A stretch of DNA of 64,000 nt from Bettongia penicillata ogilbyi (GCA_023548195.1 JAJHZJ010000311.1:5169919-5233918); one strand, 5' to 3'. Shown: positions 43,690-57,530, counted from the stretch's first letter. Notes: a model not told the origin generated them from the letters alone. Made by a program: numbers and translations.

Positions 43690-46490
43690 TAAAAACATAC
43701 AAGCATTGATTAAACATTTGTTACGTGTCTATGGGGTAAAAAGACAAAAATGAAACAGTTCCTGTCCTGTAGGACATTATTCTTGGGAGAAGTAATACAG
43801 CATGCACACAGTCTATACAAAGCCATCTCAGGAGGATCAGAGAACAGCTTCTCAGGAAATCAGGAAAGGCCTTGTGTAGGAGGTGGCACCAGAGCTGTGC
43901 TTTGAGGAGAGCTTTGGATTCCAGGAGGTGGAAATGAGAACGGAGGGCATTGGGAGGTAGACTGGGGAACTACCTTTGCAAATGCATGGATGTAAGAAAT
44001 GTAATGTTATATATGGAGAACATATACATATGTACACACACACATATACATATATGGAGGCCAGTTTGATGAAACAAAGTGCAAAGGTGGACATGACTAG
44101 ACTCATATTGGAGAGGGTTTAAAATGTCTACTTTATCCTAGAAGCAATAGTGGGTCACTAGGAAATTTTGAGTAGCAGAGGGACAGCGTCAGATCTGTGC
44201 TTTTTTTTTAAACCAGACCTGTGATTTCATCAGTGTAGGAAGTTTTCTCTGTCAAAGCTTACTGACATCTTCTCTGAGGCTTAGTCTTAAAGTTGGGGAA
44301 CTGAGAGGCTGACAGGTAATCAGTATGTATCTGAGGCAAGATTTGAACCCAGGACTTCCTGACCATGATGCCAACTCTCTATCCATTGAAAAATCTATAC
44401 TTTAGGAATCCCGATTTGACATCTGTGTGTGTGTGGAATGGGAGGGAAAACAATAAGGAGGCCTTAGACAGGGGGAGAAAATGGGAGGGAGAACAATAAG
44501 GAGGCCATTGAAATAGTCCAGAAGAGGAGAGATGAAGACTTCACTTAGGGTGAATAGGGACTTTGTGAGTGGAGAGAAAGGGATGATACAAAGAGTTGTG
44601 GAGGTAGAATTAACAAGACGTGGTCAACAGAAAATGGAGGTGAGTAGGGAGAGGGAAGAGTTAAGGGAGATTGTGACCTGTGAGAGTGGTAGGATGGTGA
44701 TGTTCTCAAAGGAAATAAAAGGGAAATTTGGAGAGGTAATGGGTTTGGGAAGACACAGAGAGACTTTTGAAAGTATTGAATTTAAGATACTGAAAAAATG
44801 GAATGTCCAGGTAGAGATATCCTTCAGACAGCTGGGAATGTCAGACTTTAGGAGATACATAGATTGGAGAGTCATCTTCTTAGAGATGGCAACTGAATCG
44901 ACAGGAGCACATGATATCACCAAGAGAGACTATGGAGAAACAGAAGAGCTAGAACTGAGTACTGGGGTATGCTCCCACTTATTGGATGTTGAAGCTGAGA
45001 AGAGGTGGTAAAAGAGGCAGGGGAAGACCCAAAAGGAAGCCAAGGGAGGAGACGTTCCAGGGTAAGGAGGTGGTTAGCAGTGTCAAAAGTGTCAAAAGTG
45101 GCAGAGAGATCGAACAGAGTAAAGACTAGGGATAGGCCATTGGATTAAACAGTTTTGTAACCTTGAAGAAAGTAATTTCAGTCCAACGGTGGGGTTGAGA
45201 AGAGAGTGAAAGGGGAAGAAATGGATGCATGGAGTGTAGATAATGCTTTCTAGGGGTTTAAATGTGAAATGGAAAAGTTATATAGGATAGTTGTTTAAAA
45301 GAGGACAGGGTCAAGTGGAAGTTTTTAAGGATAGAGTCTAGTAGAGATCCCATCAGGAAACAGTAAAAGAATTGCTTTGCACCACATTAGATAACAAACT
45401 CGTAGTGAACCCAAACCCAGTCCACATGATTGTGTGATTTTGTCTTGGATCATTCAGCAAGAGAGTAGAAGCAGAGAAGGCAGGGTAAACCAAGCGTAGA
45501 AGTTTGGCAAGGTTTGACTGATGACCAGATAAGGGAGCAAGTGTTTCAAGAATAGCTGTTAATGTACAGTTGAACTGATTGACATAGAATCAAGACTATG
45601 AAAGGAGAGAAGAAAGGCTAGAAAAGGGATAATGAATTAGGGGGACAAGGAAGGGCAGAAAGATTAGAGGCAAGGATAAAGGTTAAGCTTAGGAGGAATG
45701 AGATGGAGGGAGAGATGAAAGAAGAAAGGATTTTGGCATTTTAGATTTCTGGCCCATGAAGGCAGAAGAGTTATGAATTATTGTCCATCCCTCTGTGTAC
45801 CTGAAGTAGAATGAACTTGGAAACCAGGGGAATTTAGGAGGCTTATAAAGTAGGAGGCCAAGGTATTTAAAAGGACATTAATGCATATATTAAAGTCTCC
45901 ACATACAGTGGCAATTTGGAATGGGAAGATTGGGACCAAGGTACTGAACTCCTTGAAAAAGGATGGGGAATGATTTCAAGGCCTGGGAATTATTCTGACA
46001 AGAGTTAGAACCAAGTAAAAAGATGGATGAAACGAACCTCAAAACAGGATAGGTTGTTGCATAGTGGTGGTAAAGGCACAGTCCAGAAGTCAGAGGGAGG
46101 AGCAGACAGTGTGCCTACTTTTTCTTTTGGCCCAGTATGTCAGGGAGAAGGAACATATATTGCTTAAGAGAACTGCTAAAGATGCATTGTTTTCTGGAAT
46201 TTTCATTATTGTAAGAAGATGGAAAATGTGAAGTGAAGAGTTATAGAATAAAGAATAGATTGTTTACAGAGGAATAGAGCCTACAGAAGGTGTAGTGGGA
46301 TGTACGGCAGGGCAGAAAATCTGGACAATGGCAGGAATGAGTTGGATAGGGATGAGAGAACAAAGAGAAATAGGAGGAGTTTTTACCTCATTTGCCATTG
46401 ACTCTGAATCATGGTGATGAGGGTGTATGTGGGATTTTACCCACCATTTAAGGGGGAGTTACTAGTTCACAGGAGTTATCAACCTTCCTA
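43690..46490 (+). mobile_element. Long old mammalian interspersed repeat (class not named)
   Basis: Phrases in order: 'ttcctgtcctgtaggacatt', 'ggaaaggccttgtgtaggag', 'ccattgaaatagtccagaag', 'ttgtggaggtagaattaaca', 'gcagagagatcgaacagagt' and 'gaccaagg' blocks. I know this order as one abundant, old mammalian repeat unit but cannot give its name. It produces a 159-codon open frame (44532-45011) that is not a gene. A short 27-base duplication ('gggagggaaaacaataagga' and copy) is near 44440-44500. Confidence 0.55.
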
Positions 46491-46654
46491 GGGTGGTGTG
46501 ATGACTGAGTACAGAGTCAATTTGGGTCCCACTGGTCCTGATGCCCTGAAGCCCAGACCTCAAGGATGGAGAAATCATAAAGGGATAATTGACTTCTTGG
46601 GGCTTGAGCCAAAATCATGCTTTGAATTTACCCCTGAACTTTGTCTTAAGATGA

Positions 46655-46815
46655 TGGGGATCTCTAGATTTACTGCTGGAAGAGACCTCACAAGCCCTTT
46701 GGTCCAACCCTCTCATGTTACAGACCACAAAGCTGAGGTTTTAAGGAGTTTAAATGATTTGTGTAGGGCCACACAGGTAGTGTTATGTGTGGGATTTGAA
46801 CCCAGGTCCTCTGAC
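46655..46815 (-). repeat. MIR SINE
   Basis: 'agatttactgctggaagaga' through 'gatttgaacccaggtcctct', reverse MIR. It supplies the middle of a 159-codon open frame at 46498-46977, which is therefore not a gene. Confidence 0.8.
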
Positions 46816-46977
46816 TACACAGGAGATGTTTTTTCTGCTTGTACTACAATGAAATACAATCAAGAGATACGTACCCTGGCTGGAACACAAGTATTCAGTT
46901 CTCAATATCTGGAAATAAAAGCTTTCCCACACAGCTGCCCCTATTCCATATCCCCTCAATTACTTCTGGTACCCTGA

Positions 46978-49000
46978 GTCTCAGGATCTATGAAGATCTC
47001 TTTGCTGTCCTTGGTGACTAAAGGCTGAAGCCTGAGATGAAAGTGAGAACCAGTGTTAGGTTCCTGGAAGGCTGAGCTAAAATCATGCTCTTCACTCATC
47101 TTGGAAGTTCATCTCAACCTAAGTGGCAATGAGGCAAATTCAGGAGAGTCTTGCCCAGCCATGATCTCCTTCAATTTCAGCATCTTTCAGTAATGATTCC
47201 TGTGAGGTCATCCAGTTATGACAGGGATGTTGCTGGGTTTGCCCCATAGTCATTCCCTTTTGTTGAAGAGGCCAACAATTACCAGAACTGATAGCACTTT
47301 GAAAACTTATTTGCAAGGTTCTCTAGGTTTATTCCAAGAGTTTCTGAGAGGAAATCAGGTTTCTGGGACCCTTTCCCCAGCTTTGAATCTGTGGTAAAAG
47401 TTTAGGGACTCCTGCCCTTAGCTATAGAAGAAAGACAATTAGACATTGAGAGTACCGAGGGGTACGCATCTCCTCTATGCTTTCAACTGTCTGCTGAACC
47501 TAAGACTCTCCTTCCCTGCATTGCTCCTCCCAAGCTGCCTCACCTTCAAGAGACCTAGCCTTTCCCAAGTTACACGCCACTGGGGCAGCTGTATAATTTC
47601 TTTCCTTGCCCTCAGGGTAGGCACTTATCTTCATTAGCTTCATTTTTGGCTATACCAACCCTTTCTTCTCTCCCCAGTATTGTTCTGGGATTCCCATCCT
47701 CTCCTTTCCTGTTTTCCTCCTCAAGCCTCTTCCCAATATAAGTCACTGTGAAAGGAAATGGGCTGGTCAACCATGAAAGAGTTTATGAAAAAAGCACAAA
47801 TTTTCAGGACTGAAATGCCTTGGGATGCCTTGGATCCTGTCTTGTAAATAACCCCTTGCCTACTTGTCCTGAGTCACTATTTATAACAACAAGAAGAAAG
47901 AAGAAGCTAATATCCTGTGCTTTTTAGGGAAGAGTGGGCTAGTAGTTATTTACAAGGGCAGGTAAATCAAGTAGATAATGAAAGATACTGGCCAGGTCCA
48001 GAGTGGTAAGTCTGGGTTGCAAGAGTGACCTGGGTCATTTTGAACGGGTAATGAATCGAGATACTTTTCCTTCCAATCCATGTCTTAATGAGCGAAAACC
48101 TATGTCTTAAGCATTTCCTATCTCTTGCTGCCATCTTCCTTTAATTGCAATTTGCTGATGCCTCTGTATATAGATGTGCTCATGCGCTCTGTACGTACAC
48201 ATACTTCTCTGTGTATGTGTATGTTTTCTGTTGATATAAAAACATTTTGCTGCGCTCACCATGAACTTATTATATTTCGAGGTATCTTTTTCTCATTGTT
48301 TTTTTTGGGGGGGCGCTGATTTCACTAACATCAATCCATGGAATGTTATATTGCTTTTTGTTCCTTGGGAGGAAAAAAAATCTCACAAGACTAAAATGTG
48401 CACTCAATTGTTTTTGTGTGTGTTAATCAGTGCGGGGAGGACATAGTGGAAGGGATGCAAAAAGACAAAAAAATAGTCCTATATCACTGCCGATGTATTT
48501 TGGGGAAGAACATGTTTCTCTCAAGGAGTGTCATTGTTTGGATATGTCTGCCATAATAAACAGTTTGCCTCCACCCAAACCATCTGAGGTTGCACTTCTT
48601 TGGGAAAGGGGAGAGAATGTGAGTGGGCTGAAACATCATTTCAGGAATACCTTCCTGTTTTCCTACCTTCTTGGTACCTTTCACCTGGGCATCTCAAAAC
48701 TACAGAATGCTAGAGTTGAAACTCACAGCAGGGATGTTACTCACCTACAGTCATAGCCATAGGAAATGGCAGAGGCAGATCTCTTGACTCCACAGTCTCT
48801 GTCCCTCTCCTTACCAGTTTTCTTCCCATTCCTAAAGTCAATAAAGATGAAGCACTCACCCCCTGGCTTCTTTCTATTCCTCCCTAGCCCTCCACCCCAG
48901 TTTTCCTGTGGGCCAATGTTCTGACTTTCTGTCTACCCCTCCTCACCATGTTTCTTAGGATATTGTTGGACCATCCACCTAGATTGGAAGGAAGGAAGAA
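46978..49000. other. Intergenic, no gene recognised
   Basis: No repeat is clear except short T- and G-runs (48299-48316). AATAAAG occurs near 48840 without an associated coding exon. Confidence 0.5.
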
Positions 49001-49004
49001 AACA

Positions 49005-49235
49005 AGCATTTATTAAGCATCTATATATACCAGGCACTGTGCTAAACCTTTACAACTATTATCTCATTTGGTCCTTACAATAACCTTGGGAGAGTCTTTT
49101 ATTGTACCCATTTTACAGTTGAAGAAACTGAGGTAGGCAGAGGTAAAGTGACTTACCCTGGACAAACTAGTAAGGATCTGAGGCTGGATTTAAACTCAGG
49201 TTTTTTTTGACTCTAGGTCCAAGCTCTATCTGCTG
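49005..49235 (-). repeat. MIR-type SINE
   Basis: 'aagcatttattaagcatcta', 'cattttacagttgaagaaac' and 'ctgaggctggatttaaactc'. Confidence 0.85.
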
Positions 49236-51460
49236 TCAAGATTGGGACCCAGTATGTAGAATGGTTGTACCTCCATCTCATGCTCCTTGTGTTTGGAGTG
49301 TCTTTGTCCTTTTTGGTCATTGGATCTATCCCTAGAATGAAAGATGGTTGCCACATTGCTGACATTGCAAGGGATGGATTCTTCCCTTTCTTCAATCTTC
49401 AAACAGTGCCTGACTGAGAAGACATTTCTCCCACTGCTGTGGATGTAGTGATGATGGAGAATAATTGGCCAGTGTCCTTTTGTAATACGTTCTTCTGTTC
49501 TCTGAAAGTTTGGAGATTTACATGAATGGAGAGGGGAAGATGATGGTGATAGAGACCTAGGCTTCATGATAATAGCTTTCATTTGCATAGCATTTTCATA
49601 TTTTCAAATCTTTTTCAGACTTTTTCCCCACAAATACACAGTCTCTTTGGATTGAGAGCTTTTTTTTTTTAAACTTTCAAAATGTAGGATATTGGGTAAG
49701 GGTGCATTAGAGAGTGGGTTTTCCATCATGCAGATAGGTAAACTGAGTCATAGGTGTTTGCTAGAGGCAAAGATGAAAAAACACCCCTAAGAGTCCTGAC
49801 CCTTAAGGCATTCTGCTTGGTTTATCCAACTAAGATAGAGTTAGAAAGCAACGCAATGCAGAAAAAATTCTGGTATTCTGCCAAGTTAGGCACCTTCCCT
49901 GACCCTGAGAAGGGAGGGAGGGAGTTGGGACTTCTTCAGAGGCCTCTCTCAGGGAATGACTTGGGCAGTCCCATTAAAGAGAATTTGTGGAATTGTCAGT
50001 TGTCAGGGAAAGTGTCCCCCCCAGTTGCGGGGGAAGGGTTTGTTCCCACTTCTGATGGCTGATTCAGTTGCCAGTTGCCTATGCCCAGTTCTGGCCATGA
50101 AGGGGAAATCTGCAAAATATTGCTCTGGGTTGCTCCCCTGTATCACCATCCACTCCTGGTCCTATCTGTATAGGGCAAATGTTACACAGGAGAGGGAGAA
50201 GCAAAGATGACACTCACATGGGTTCTCAGCCACACCTCTATCAGAAATACACGGCCTGAAGAGAAGGTGGCGGTGGTGGGGTAGGGAAGAGGGGGGAGAG
50301 TGGGCATGAAGAGGGGAGGAAAGGAAATGTTTTTGCAGACCCTTTCTACAGAGAGATCCAATATGCATTAGCATGGAGATTTAAATTTGGTACACTCTCT
50401 TAACCTCCATCCCTCACAGCCTGCCCCCAGAATTCTTTGACTTTTACCTTTCCCTTCTACCTGTAGCAAGGGGGAAACTGAAGATGGAAGTGGGAGAGCA
50501 TCTCATCCTCTGATGAGAAGAGTGCTTTGAAATCATTAAGTAAAGAAATCAAGAGGCAGTGACAGTGGAATTGGGAGTGGGACTCTGATGCTTCTTTGTT
50601 GTAGGGGATAGGAGAGTTGGAGGCACTTTGGAAAGTGCCACCAGCCCTGTAACAGCTGGCAGGATCACCACCGAAAGGGTAGTAGACTCCAGATGGCTAT
50701 AGGGTCACCATGGCCTGGCAGGCTGCCTCTTCTGCCATGCCCAATCCTTTTTCCTTGAAACTGCATCTCATCCAGGGCTCCAAAAGTACGGGACTGCCAG
50801 CTGCTGTGAGTTTTCAAGGGCACCAACTGCCTGTCTTTTCTGTCCTAGCTTTGACCTCCCCAAGGTCACATGAGAGGGAACTTGGAAGGAAATCTATTTA
50901 GAATCATCTTAGAATTCCAACTTCAGTGTGTTAGGAAGAGGGGTGCTAGATGAGAATTCCCATAATTCTGTAAAGGGTAATAGGTTTTTAGAATCTAGGC
51001 ACCAGGGAGCAGTAGGAATAAATTGGAAGGAGGATCAGAAGGCGACAAATGCATGTATGGTGCCTTCTCTTTTCCTAGTCAGCAGTGATGTTGAGAACCT
51101 GCGAGGTGCTGGGAGGATTGAGGGTGGGGCGGGAAGGGAGAGATGGTGCAAGGTGTATACTAAACTGGGTTACGGGGGGGGGGGGGCGTTTAATGGGCTT
51201 TTCTTCTTTTACCCAAATGAAATCACCTTTCTCCCCAATCACAGCTGTCCCTGCTTCTCAACAAAATCCATTCTAGCTTTTCAAGTCAAGGATTCATATG
51301 ATAGGGGGTTCGAAGGTTGTGGGGTTGGGGAGGTGGAGATAAGGGAGAGATTAATCTTTATCAACCTGAGACTATGAGAAAGTTTTTTTGTTAAGTATAC
51401 TTTGGAGGTGGGGGTATGGGGGACAGACACTGCTTCCTCTTTGCTTTACTTTAATGTTCC
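49236..51460. other. Intergenic, no gene recognised
   Basis: A 13-base G run lies at 51174-51186. A 149-codon open frame (50928-51377) spans it, has no family resemblance and is not called. Confidence 0.5.
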
Positions 51461-51464
51461 AATC

Positions 51465-51712
51465 CTGGGCAGCTAGATGTCACCACAGTGTACAGAGCAC
51501 TGGCCCTGGAGTTGGCAAGACTCATCTTCCTATGTTTAAATGTGGCCTCAGATACTTACTAGCTGTGTGACCTGGGCAAGTCACTTAACCCTGTTTGCCT
51601 CAGTTTCCTCATCTGTAAAATGAGCTGGAGAAGGAAATGGGAAACTATTTCAGTATCTTTGCCAAGAAAAGCACAGATGGGGGTCATGAAGTCAGACACA
51701 GAACAAAAGAGT
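51465..51712 (+). repeat. Marsupial tRNA-derived SINE, near full length
   Basis: 'gggcagctagatgtcaccac' head, 'cagtttcctcatctgtaaaa' core, 'ggagaaggaaatgggaaact' tail. Confidence 0.92.
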
Positions 51713-52074
51713 TCCAATCCAGGCTTTGAGGTGGGGGATGAGATAGAGGATGAGTCAGCAAATTGAAAAGAGGATTTTTAGGCTTGCCGTGTTAATGCTA
51801 GAGGGGAGAAAGGAGTGAAATAGGGACCCCCAAGAAAGAGAACGAATTGAGACCAGAGCTATTTGCACTTAGGTAGGGAGTCATGATGTATATAAAAAAA
51901 TACATGGGACTTGAAGTCAGGAGCTCTGGATAACGGTCTGAGATCTGTCAACTGGAATCGCAGACCCATAGAATTCAGTCCAATACCCACCCACCTGAAA
52001 CTTGGATTCTTTCTGCAGCAAGGAATAAAAATAGTCATCTTTCCTTCTCTGTAATTCCTTGATTTTCTTCTCTT

Positions 52075-52200
52075 CAGTTTTCTCATCTGTAAAATGGGGA
52101 TAATAATACTTGTATTACCTGTCTTACAGGACTGAAGTGAAAATCAAATAAATTATCATATTTAAAAAAGTTTTGCACCTCTAAAATGCTACAAATGTAA
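52075..52200 (+). repeat. MIR SINE, 3' half
   Basis: 'ttctcatctgtaaaatgggg' and 'ttacaggactgaagtgaaaa'. Confidence 0.7.
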
Positions 52201-52469
52201 GCTTAGTACTCTCAGCGGGGGGTTGGGGGTTGGTCCTCTGCCCAGCTCTGCAAAGACTTGACGTGGTACTGGGTCATAAACTGAAGCATCCCAGATGAAC
52301 ATCTTTCCACAAGTCTCATTTGCATGACTCAAGAGAAGGGCCTCATGAACCTTGATGTTTGTTGCTTTAGGAAGTCACCTTTGACATGCAGAGAGAGACA
52401 GGATCTCCATCTCCACTCCACGCCCCCCCCCCACCTATGCTATTTGATAGTTGATAGAATAACAGATTT

Positions 52470-52715
52470 AGAATAGCTAGGTGGCTCAGTGGACAGAGTG
52501 CCAGGCTTGGAATAAGGTAGACTTGTCTTCCCGAGTTCAAATCTGGCCTCAGATACTAGCTGTGTGACCCTGGGAAAGTCACTTAACCCTGTTGGCCTCA
52601 GTTTCCTCATCTGTAAAATGAGCTGAATAAGGACATGGCAAACCACCCCAGTATCTGTGCCAAGAAAACCCCAAATGGAGTCATGAAGAGTCAGCTGAAA
52701 CAACAATAAAAAGAA
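52470..52715 (+). repeat. Marsupial tRNA-derived SINE, near full length
   Basis: 'agctaggtggctcagtggac' head, 'cagtttcctcatctgtaaaa' core, 'aaaaccccaaatggagtcat' tail ending in A-rich sequence. Confidence 0.92.
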
Positions 52716-52744
52716 CAAAACCAATAAACGAATAAGAGACTTAG

Positions 52745-52945
52745 AACTGGAAAGTATCTTAAAGGTTATCTATACGTATTGAGAAACAGACACAGTCCAA
52801 CCCCCTTATTTTATAGATGAGGAAACTCAAGCTCAGAGAAACTGACACAGCCATTATACAGGTAAGTGGCAGAGCTGGGATTGGAATCCATGTCTTCTGA
52901 TTCTCAATTCAGCTCTTACCACTGTGCCAAGCTGCCTCAATATTT
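52745..52945 (-). repeat. MIR SINE
   Basis: 'atagatgaggaaactcaagc' and 'gtggcagagctgggattgga' in reverse order. Confidence 0.85.
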
Positions 52946-55285
52946 CAAGGACAGCAGTGTAACCAGAGTCCCTTTTGTTGCGTAGAAAATCAGAGAAATA
53001 ATCCAAGGTCCCCTATTCCCCCCACATACCATCACACAGTTCTCTCCAGATAAGATCAGCCCATTTCTATTCAGATCCTCCCTGCCACTTCCACTCACTC
53101 CCATCCCCACCTTCTCCTTCCTTTGCTTCTCTCTATACCCTTTGACACGCTCATTCTTGTAAAAATATAGATTTCAGACCCAGAGCTGTCAGTGGTGGTA
53201 ACAAGTAGTGTCCAATGATACTCAAGTGTCTAGTTCCCATGTAGTCTAACTGACATGAGATTAACTGAAACCATTCTTAAAAGACTAAGGAAAGAACTCG
53301 GAAAAGACTAGTGAAGCCTCCTCCCTGAAGCTTGTGCTTGGAGTTCAAGGTTCAGGGGGAAGAATTTGTGTGAGGAATGCCTCCAAGTTCCCCCAATTCC
53401 ATGCGGGTCAAAGACTCACCTTAATAGCCTCCCTACCTCAGCACAAAGAGATCTATCTGGTCTCTGCAGTCTCTGCCTTCTTGGCTCCCTACGGCTTCTC
53501 TCATTTCTCTCCTTCAATCTTAATGTTGCAAGTTTGAATTATCTTTTGCAATTTGTCTCTTCCTTCTTCCCCTGACCCTGAGTGGTTGCATTCCAATTTC
53601 TTGCCTCCTTAAAGTTTTCCTTGTGAGTTTACTGTGTAATCCTTAAAGTGATATATAAATGTAACCTGCTATAATTTTTAGTTTCCTCTTCTCTCCCCCT
53701 CGCATCACTCATGCCCCCTTTCCACTCTTTCCTCTATACTTATTCTCTGCCCTCTGCCCTGTCCATTCCTACCACCTAAACCATCCTTTTCCCCTCTTTG
53801 CCATATGCTGCTCCTTATTCCCCTCTCCTTTCTTTGTCCCTAAGTTTGAAGTCCTTCCTGAATGCTCACTTCTCCTAAGCCCTTCTATAGTCCATAGAAG
53901 GGAAGGGAATTTGCTAATTCAGGGATCCCTATTTAATATGCCCGAGTCTGCTCTGTGTTTCCTGTATATGTATTTCTGGTTGGCTGTTCCAGTTGAGCCC
54001 CCAAATTCCAAGGATAAGGTCCTTATCTAGTGATTCTGACCAAATGGATGACTGACTGGCACTGTTCCATTGATAAGACAAATGCACAGGCATCCAGAAT
54101 ACTGATATCCCCTCTATCAGTCATAGCAAACCCTTGTTAGATGCTTCTTCTCCAGTATCCTGCTCCCTACTCTCAATGGTCTTCCAAGAGCTACTCCTAG
54201 GTGAGCCTGGGCTAAAGGTGATAGTACAAGAGGGTCAGTTTGTAGGAAGGGGAAAAGGAAAATGAACTTTGACTTGAGAATGGGTGGAAGGAGGTTCATA
54301 TAACTTTGAGGGAATGGGTCCCAGAACTTCAGCTGCTTATTCTGATGTATCTCAGGAAAAAACCAAAAAGATACTTAGGACTTACCCCTCATCCTGGCTG
54401 CGGGTGGAGTCTCTGGCTCCTTCTTTTGGAAGCAGACATGTTAGCTTTCTCTCCTGGTATGTGGTTCTTGAGTTTGGGACTGTCCTGTAGAGAGGATCTC
54501 TGACCACAAGATTTCAGTTCCTTCCTTCCTTTCCCACTCTCATGTCTCATTCCTCACTCCCTCCCCCCATCTTTCCCTCCCTCCCTCCTTCCTTCTCTCT
54601 CTCCTCAAATGAGCTCACCAGATGAAAGGATTGGAGTGGGTTTTCCCTCCTTTGCTTGAAATGTTGAGTGGACCGAACCTTGCAGTAAACATATAGGTGC
54701 CAAAAATAAAAGAGAGAGATGACTGCATCCCCAGTTCTTGCTGCAGATATGTAGCCTTCCTTTGAAACTGGACCCAGTGTCCTGCCTCTTTCTGGCTCCA
54801 GGGAATAAGGAATTAACAACTGGAGATCGAAGAGCTTTTGGAAGAAATGAAGAGTAAGCAAACTCAGCCTCTTCTCCATCCCTAGGATTTCTTCCCAGGA
54901 GGAAGGTTAAGGGAGTCTATTTCTTTTTGCAGCAATTCTCCCTTTCTTAGCTATTTTTTGAGCAGGCAGAGGTTCAGCCCTTTTCCTGGGAGGTCTGGAG
55001 GATAAGGCAGAAAATGTGGGTTAAAGGGAGGTGGGAGAAACAGGGCACAAAGTTGTGTTGCAGTAAGTTAGCCTTCTTGCCTGGCTGTCAACAGTGACAA
55101 GCAATTCCTGGGGCTGCAGAGCCGGGTTGGTGCATGCTGTTCTATTAACCCTTTGAGTGCTTGCTGAAGATATTGGAAGCTGAAGCTTATGGCTAGGAGT
55201 AGGATAGGGTTAGATTTTCTGAGTAGGGTGAAATGGAAGTGAATGGAAGAGAGTCTGGGAATATCTAGGTGAGAAAGACAGTGTA
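52946..55285. other. Intergenic, no gene recognised
   Basis: C/T-rich, with a (CCCT/CTTC) simple tract at 54546-54606. No exon of a known gene could be placed. Confidence 0.5.
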
Positions 55286-55289
55286 TAAC

Positions 55290-55455
55290 ATTGACAAAGG
55301 CAAAAGATTTGGAATCAGGGAACTGAATTCATATCCCAGCTGCTCCTACTAACTGCATGATCCTGAACAAGTAATTTCATGTGGCTAATCTGTAAAAAGG
55401 TTGGACTAAATGTTTTACAAGTAAATTTCAACTCTAATATTCTATGATTTGATGA
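55290..55455 (+). repeat. MIR SINE
   Basis: 'actgcatgatcctgaacaag' and 'tctgtaaaaaggttggacta'. Confidence 0.7.
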
Positions 55456-56063
55456 CTCTCTAAGAAAGTGTTTTCTGGTTAGATTAATACAACCTAACCC
55501 AGCAGGAGATAGTGGGATTTCTATACATTGGGGCACTAAATGAACATATGGATGAGATGCAAAGTAGCATTGGAAACTATTATTTTGAGGTCAAAGGGTA
55601 AGGTTCCTGTTTATGATTGGACTTCAGTGCAGAACAGGCACAGACCATGGTTTTGATTAGAGGTGAGACACGGGGTGGGAAAAGTTCTCAGGGGATCTCC
55701 AGCCTAGATCTCAAGGCAGAATCCTCAAGAAGGCAAAACTGGTCCTAGACCTCCATGTGAGGTCTCCAACTCTGTTCCCTCAAGCGCCTCCACTAAAAAG
55801 TCTGTATATGTATTTGGAGAAGGGGTAGGTGGAGAGAGAAGAAATGTGGAGTGATAGAAGAGCAATAGGGAAGCCAAAGGGGGAGACTCCTTCTTCTCAC
55901 ATATTACCTATGTGACTATAGGCTCTTTGACCTCAGCTTCATCTGGAAAATGTGCAGATGTGACTGGGTGCTTTCTAAAATCCCTTATAGCTCTAATTTC
56001 TATGATTTCATAGAAGGAGAAAAAAATGGATTTCTCCTAGGTCCTCATGCTACTTATATAGAA

Positions 56064-56105
56064 TGACTATTATAATAGCTCCCTGGACTATTATAATAGC
56101 TCCCT
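56064..56105 (+). repeat. Perfect 21-base tandem duplication
   Basis: 'gactattataatagctccct' plus one base occurs twice head to tail. Each unit contains the small palindrome ctattataatag. Confidence 0.9.
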
Positions 56106-56954
56106 TACTCCACCTTTAAGCCCAGGGTCCTCAAGGTTTTCTCTGAGTTGTCACGAGAATAAGTCCTTCAAGTTGCTGTTTATAGATGCTATCTTCCAAA
56201 GAAGACTAGACCTTCCAGCCTGAAGCTAGACCATCCGCTGGGATGCTGTGCACCCTGAATCCACACTCCCTACCCCAGATTTTTGGGATACTCCAAGGCC
56301 CAGCAAATGTTGGGAAAGAGGATTAGCTTCTTTTTCTGACTCCAAGCCCAGGTTTTGCTGCCTACAAATTCTAGCCCTGCTCCCAGCTTCCCAGATGGAT
56401 TGAGGGTAAAGGGTTGAGGTTGAGAGAGGAGAGTCCTGGTGACTGCCTGGGCTTGCTGAGGGCCATTTGGAATAACTGCCAAAGAACCCTTAATGAGTCC
56501 CCCAAGGAAAAGCTTCTTTTATCATAAATCCAGGTCCTTTCTCATCCTGCCACAGAAGGAATGCTCTCTGACAGCTGCTTGGCTCCAGGCCCAATCCATA
56601 GAGGTCTTTCTGAAAACTTCTTCTGCAGGATTTTCTCTGAACTGGGCCACCCCAAAGCTTGGCTATGTATATGCTTTATCATCTCCAGGAATCAATCCCC
56701 ACCCAGCAGCATAGGTTGTTGTGGCCAGAGACACCATCTCTCCCCTCAATCTGCTTCCCATAGAAGTTCAGTAAGAGAAAAAAATAACCCTCTCTATTCC
56801 ATTTCAGATGATACACCATCTTACCTGCCTCCTTTGGGATGATGCTTTTAGGGTAAATGAAGATTTGACAAATCAACAAGAACTTCCTGAAGGAGATCTC
56901 AAAGGATAACAGAAAAGTTACTCTATCCAGTTACATATACATCTAGATCACCAT

Positions 56955-57120
56955 TCTTCCCCCTTCTTTTTCTTTTCCCCTTTTTTCCTTCCCTCCCTCT
57001 ATCTCTCCCTCCCTTCCTTCCCTCTCTCTGTCTCTCTCTGTCCTGTCTCTCTGTCTCTCTGTCTTCCTATCTCTCTTTCTCTCCCCTACCTCTCTCTCCT
57101 CTCTTTCTTCTCTCTTCCTA
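56955..57120. repeat. (CT)n-rich pyrimidine tract
   Basis: Mixed ctct, ccttcc and tctctg words. The minus strand gives a false Glu/Arg-rich open frame. Confidence 0.9.
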
Positions 57121-57461
57121 CCTCCTTTTGAGGACCCCAGAGAATCAGTGAGATAATGCTTGTGAAAAGGCTTTGAGGTTTTTTTTTTGAAGGAAAGTGC
57201 TGTATAAACACAATAATAAGGAATCATTATTATTGATCCATCTACATGCTAGCACCTTTCCTAAACAATTTTTGTAGCCCAGCTACTACAATATTTCCTC
57301 TTTGGAGGAAGGTCTGGGATTTCTGAGAATGTGGGGCAAGAGGAAGGCCAAGGGGGTGGGGGAGAGGACATTCTATTCTATTTGGCTCCCGCTGTCTGCT
57401 GTCAGCATCTAAAGATATCCGAGGCCCTCTGTACTCCTCTCCACCCCCTCACCTGACCTTC

Positions 57462-57486
57462 TGTGTGTGTGTGTGAGTGTGTGAGT

Positions 57487-57529
<43 letters not shown>
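57462..57529. repeat. (GT)n microsatellite with GAGT interruptions
   Basis: About 68 bases, three interruptions near the left end and then about 20 pure units. Confidence 0.95.

Positions 57530-57530
<1 letters not shown>

Noticed and set aside
44532..45011. 159-codon plus-strand open frame
   Set aside because: It lies wholly inside the long old repeat at 43690-46490 and has purine-biased composition.
46498..46977. 159-codon plus-strand open frame
   Set aside because: Its centre is a reverse MIR SINE, there is no domain, and it ends in unique non-coding sequence.
50928..51377. 149-codon plus-strand frame
   Set aside because: It spans a poly-G run and shows no recognisable domain.
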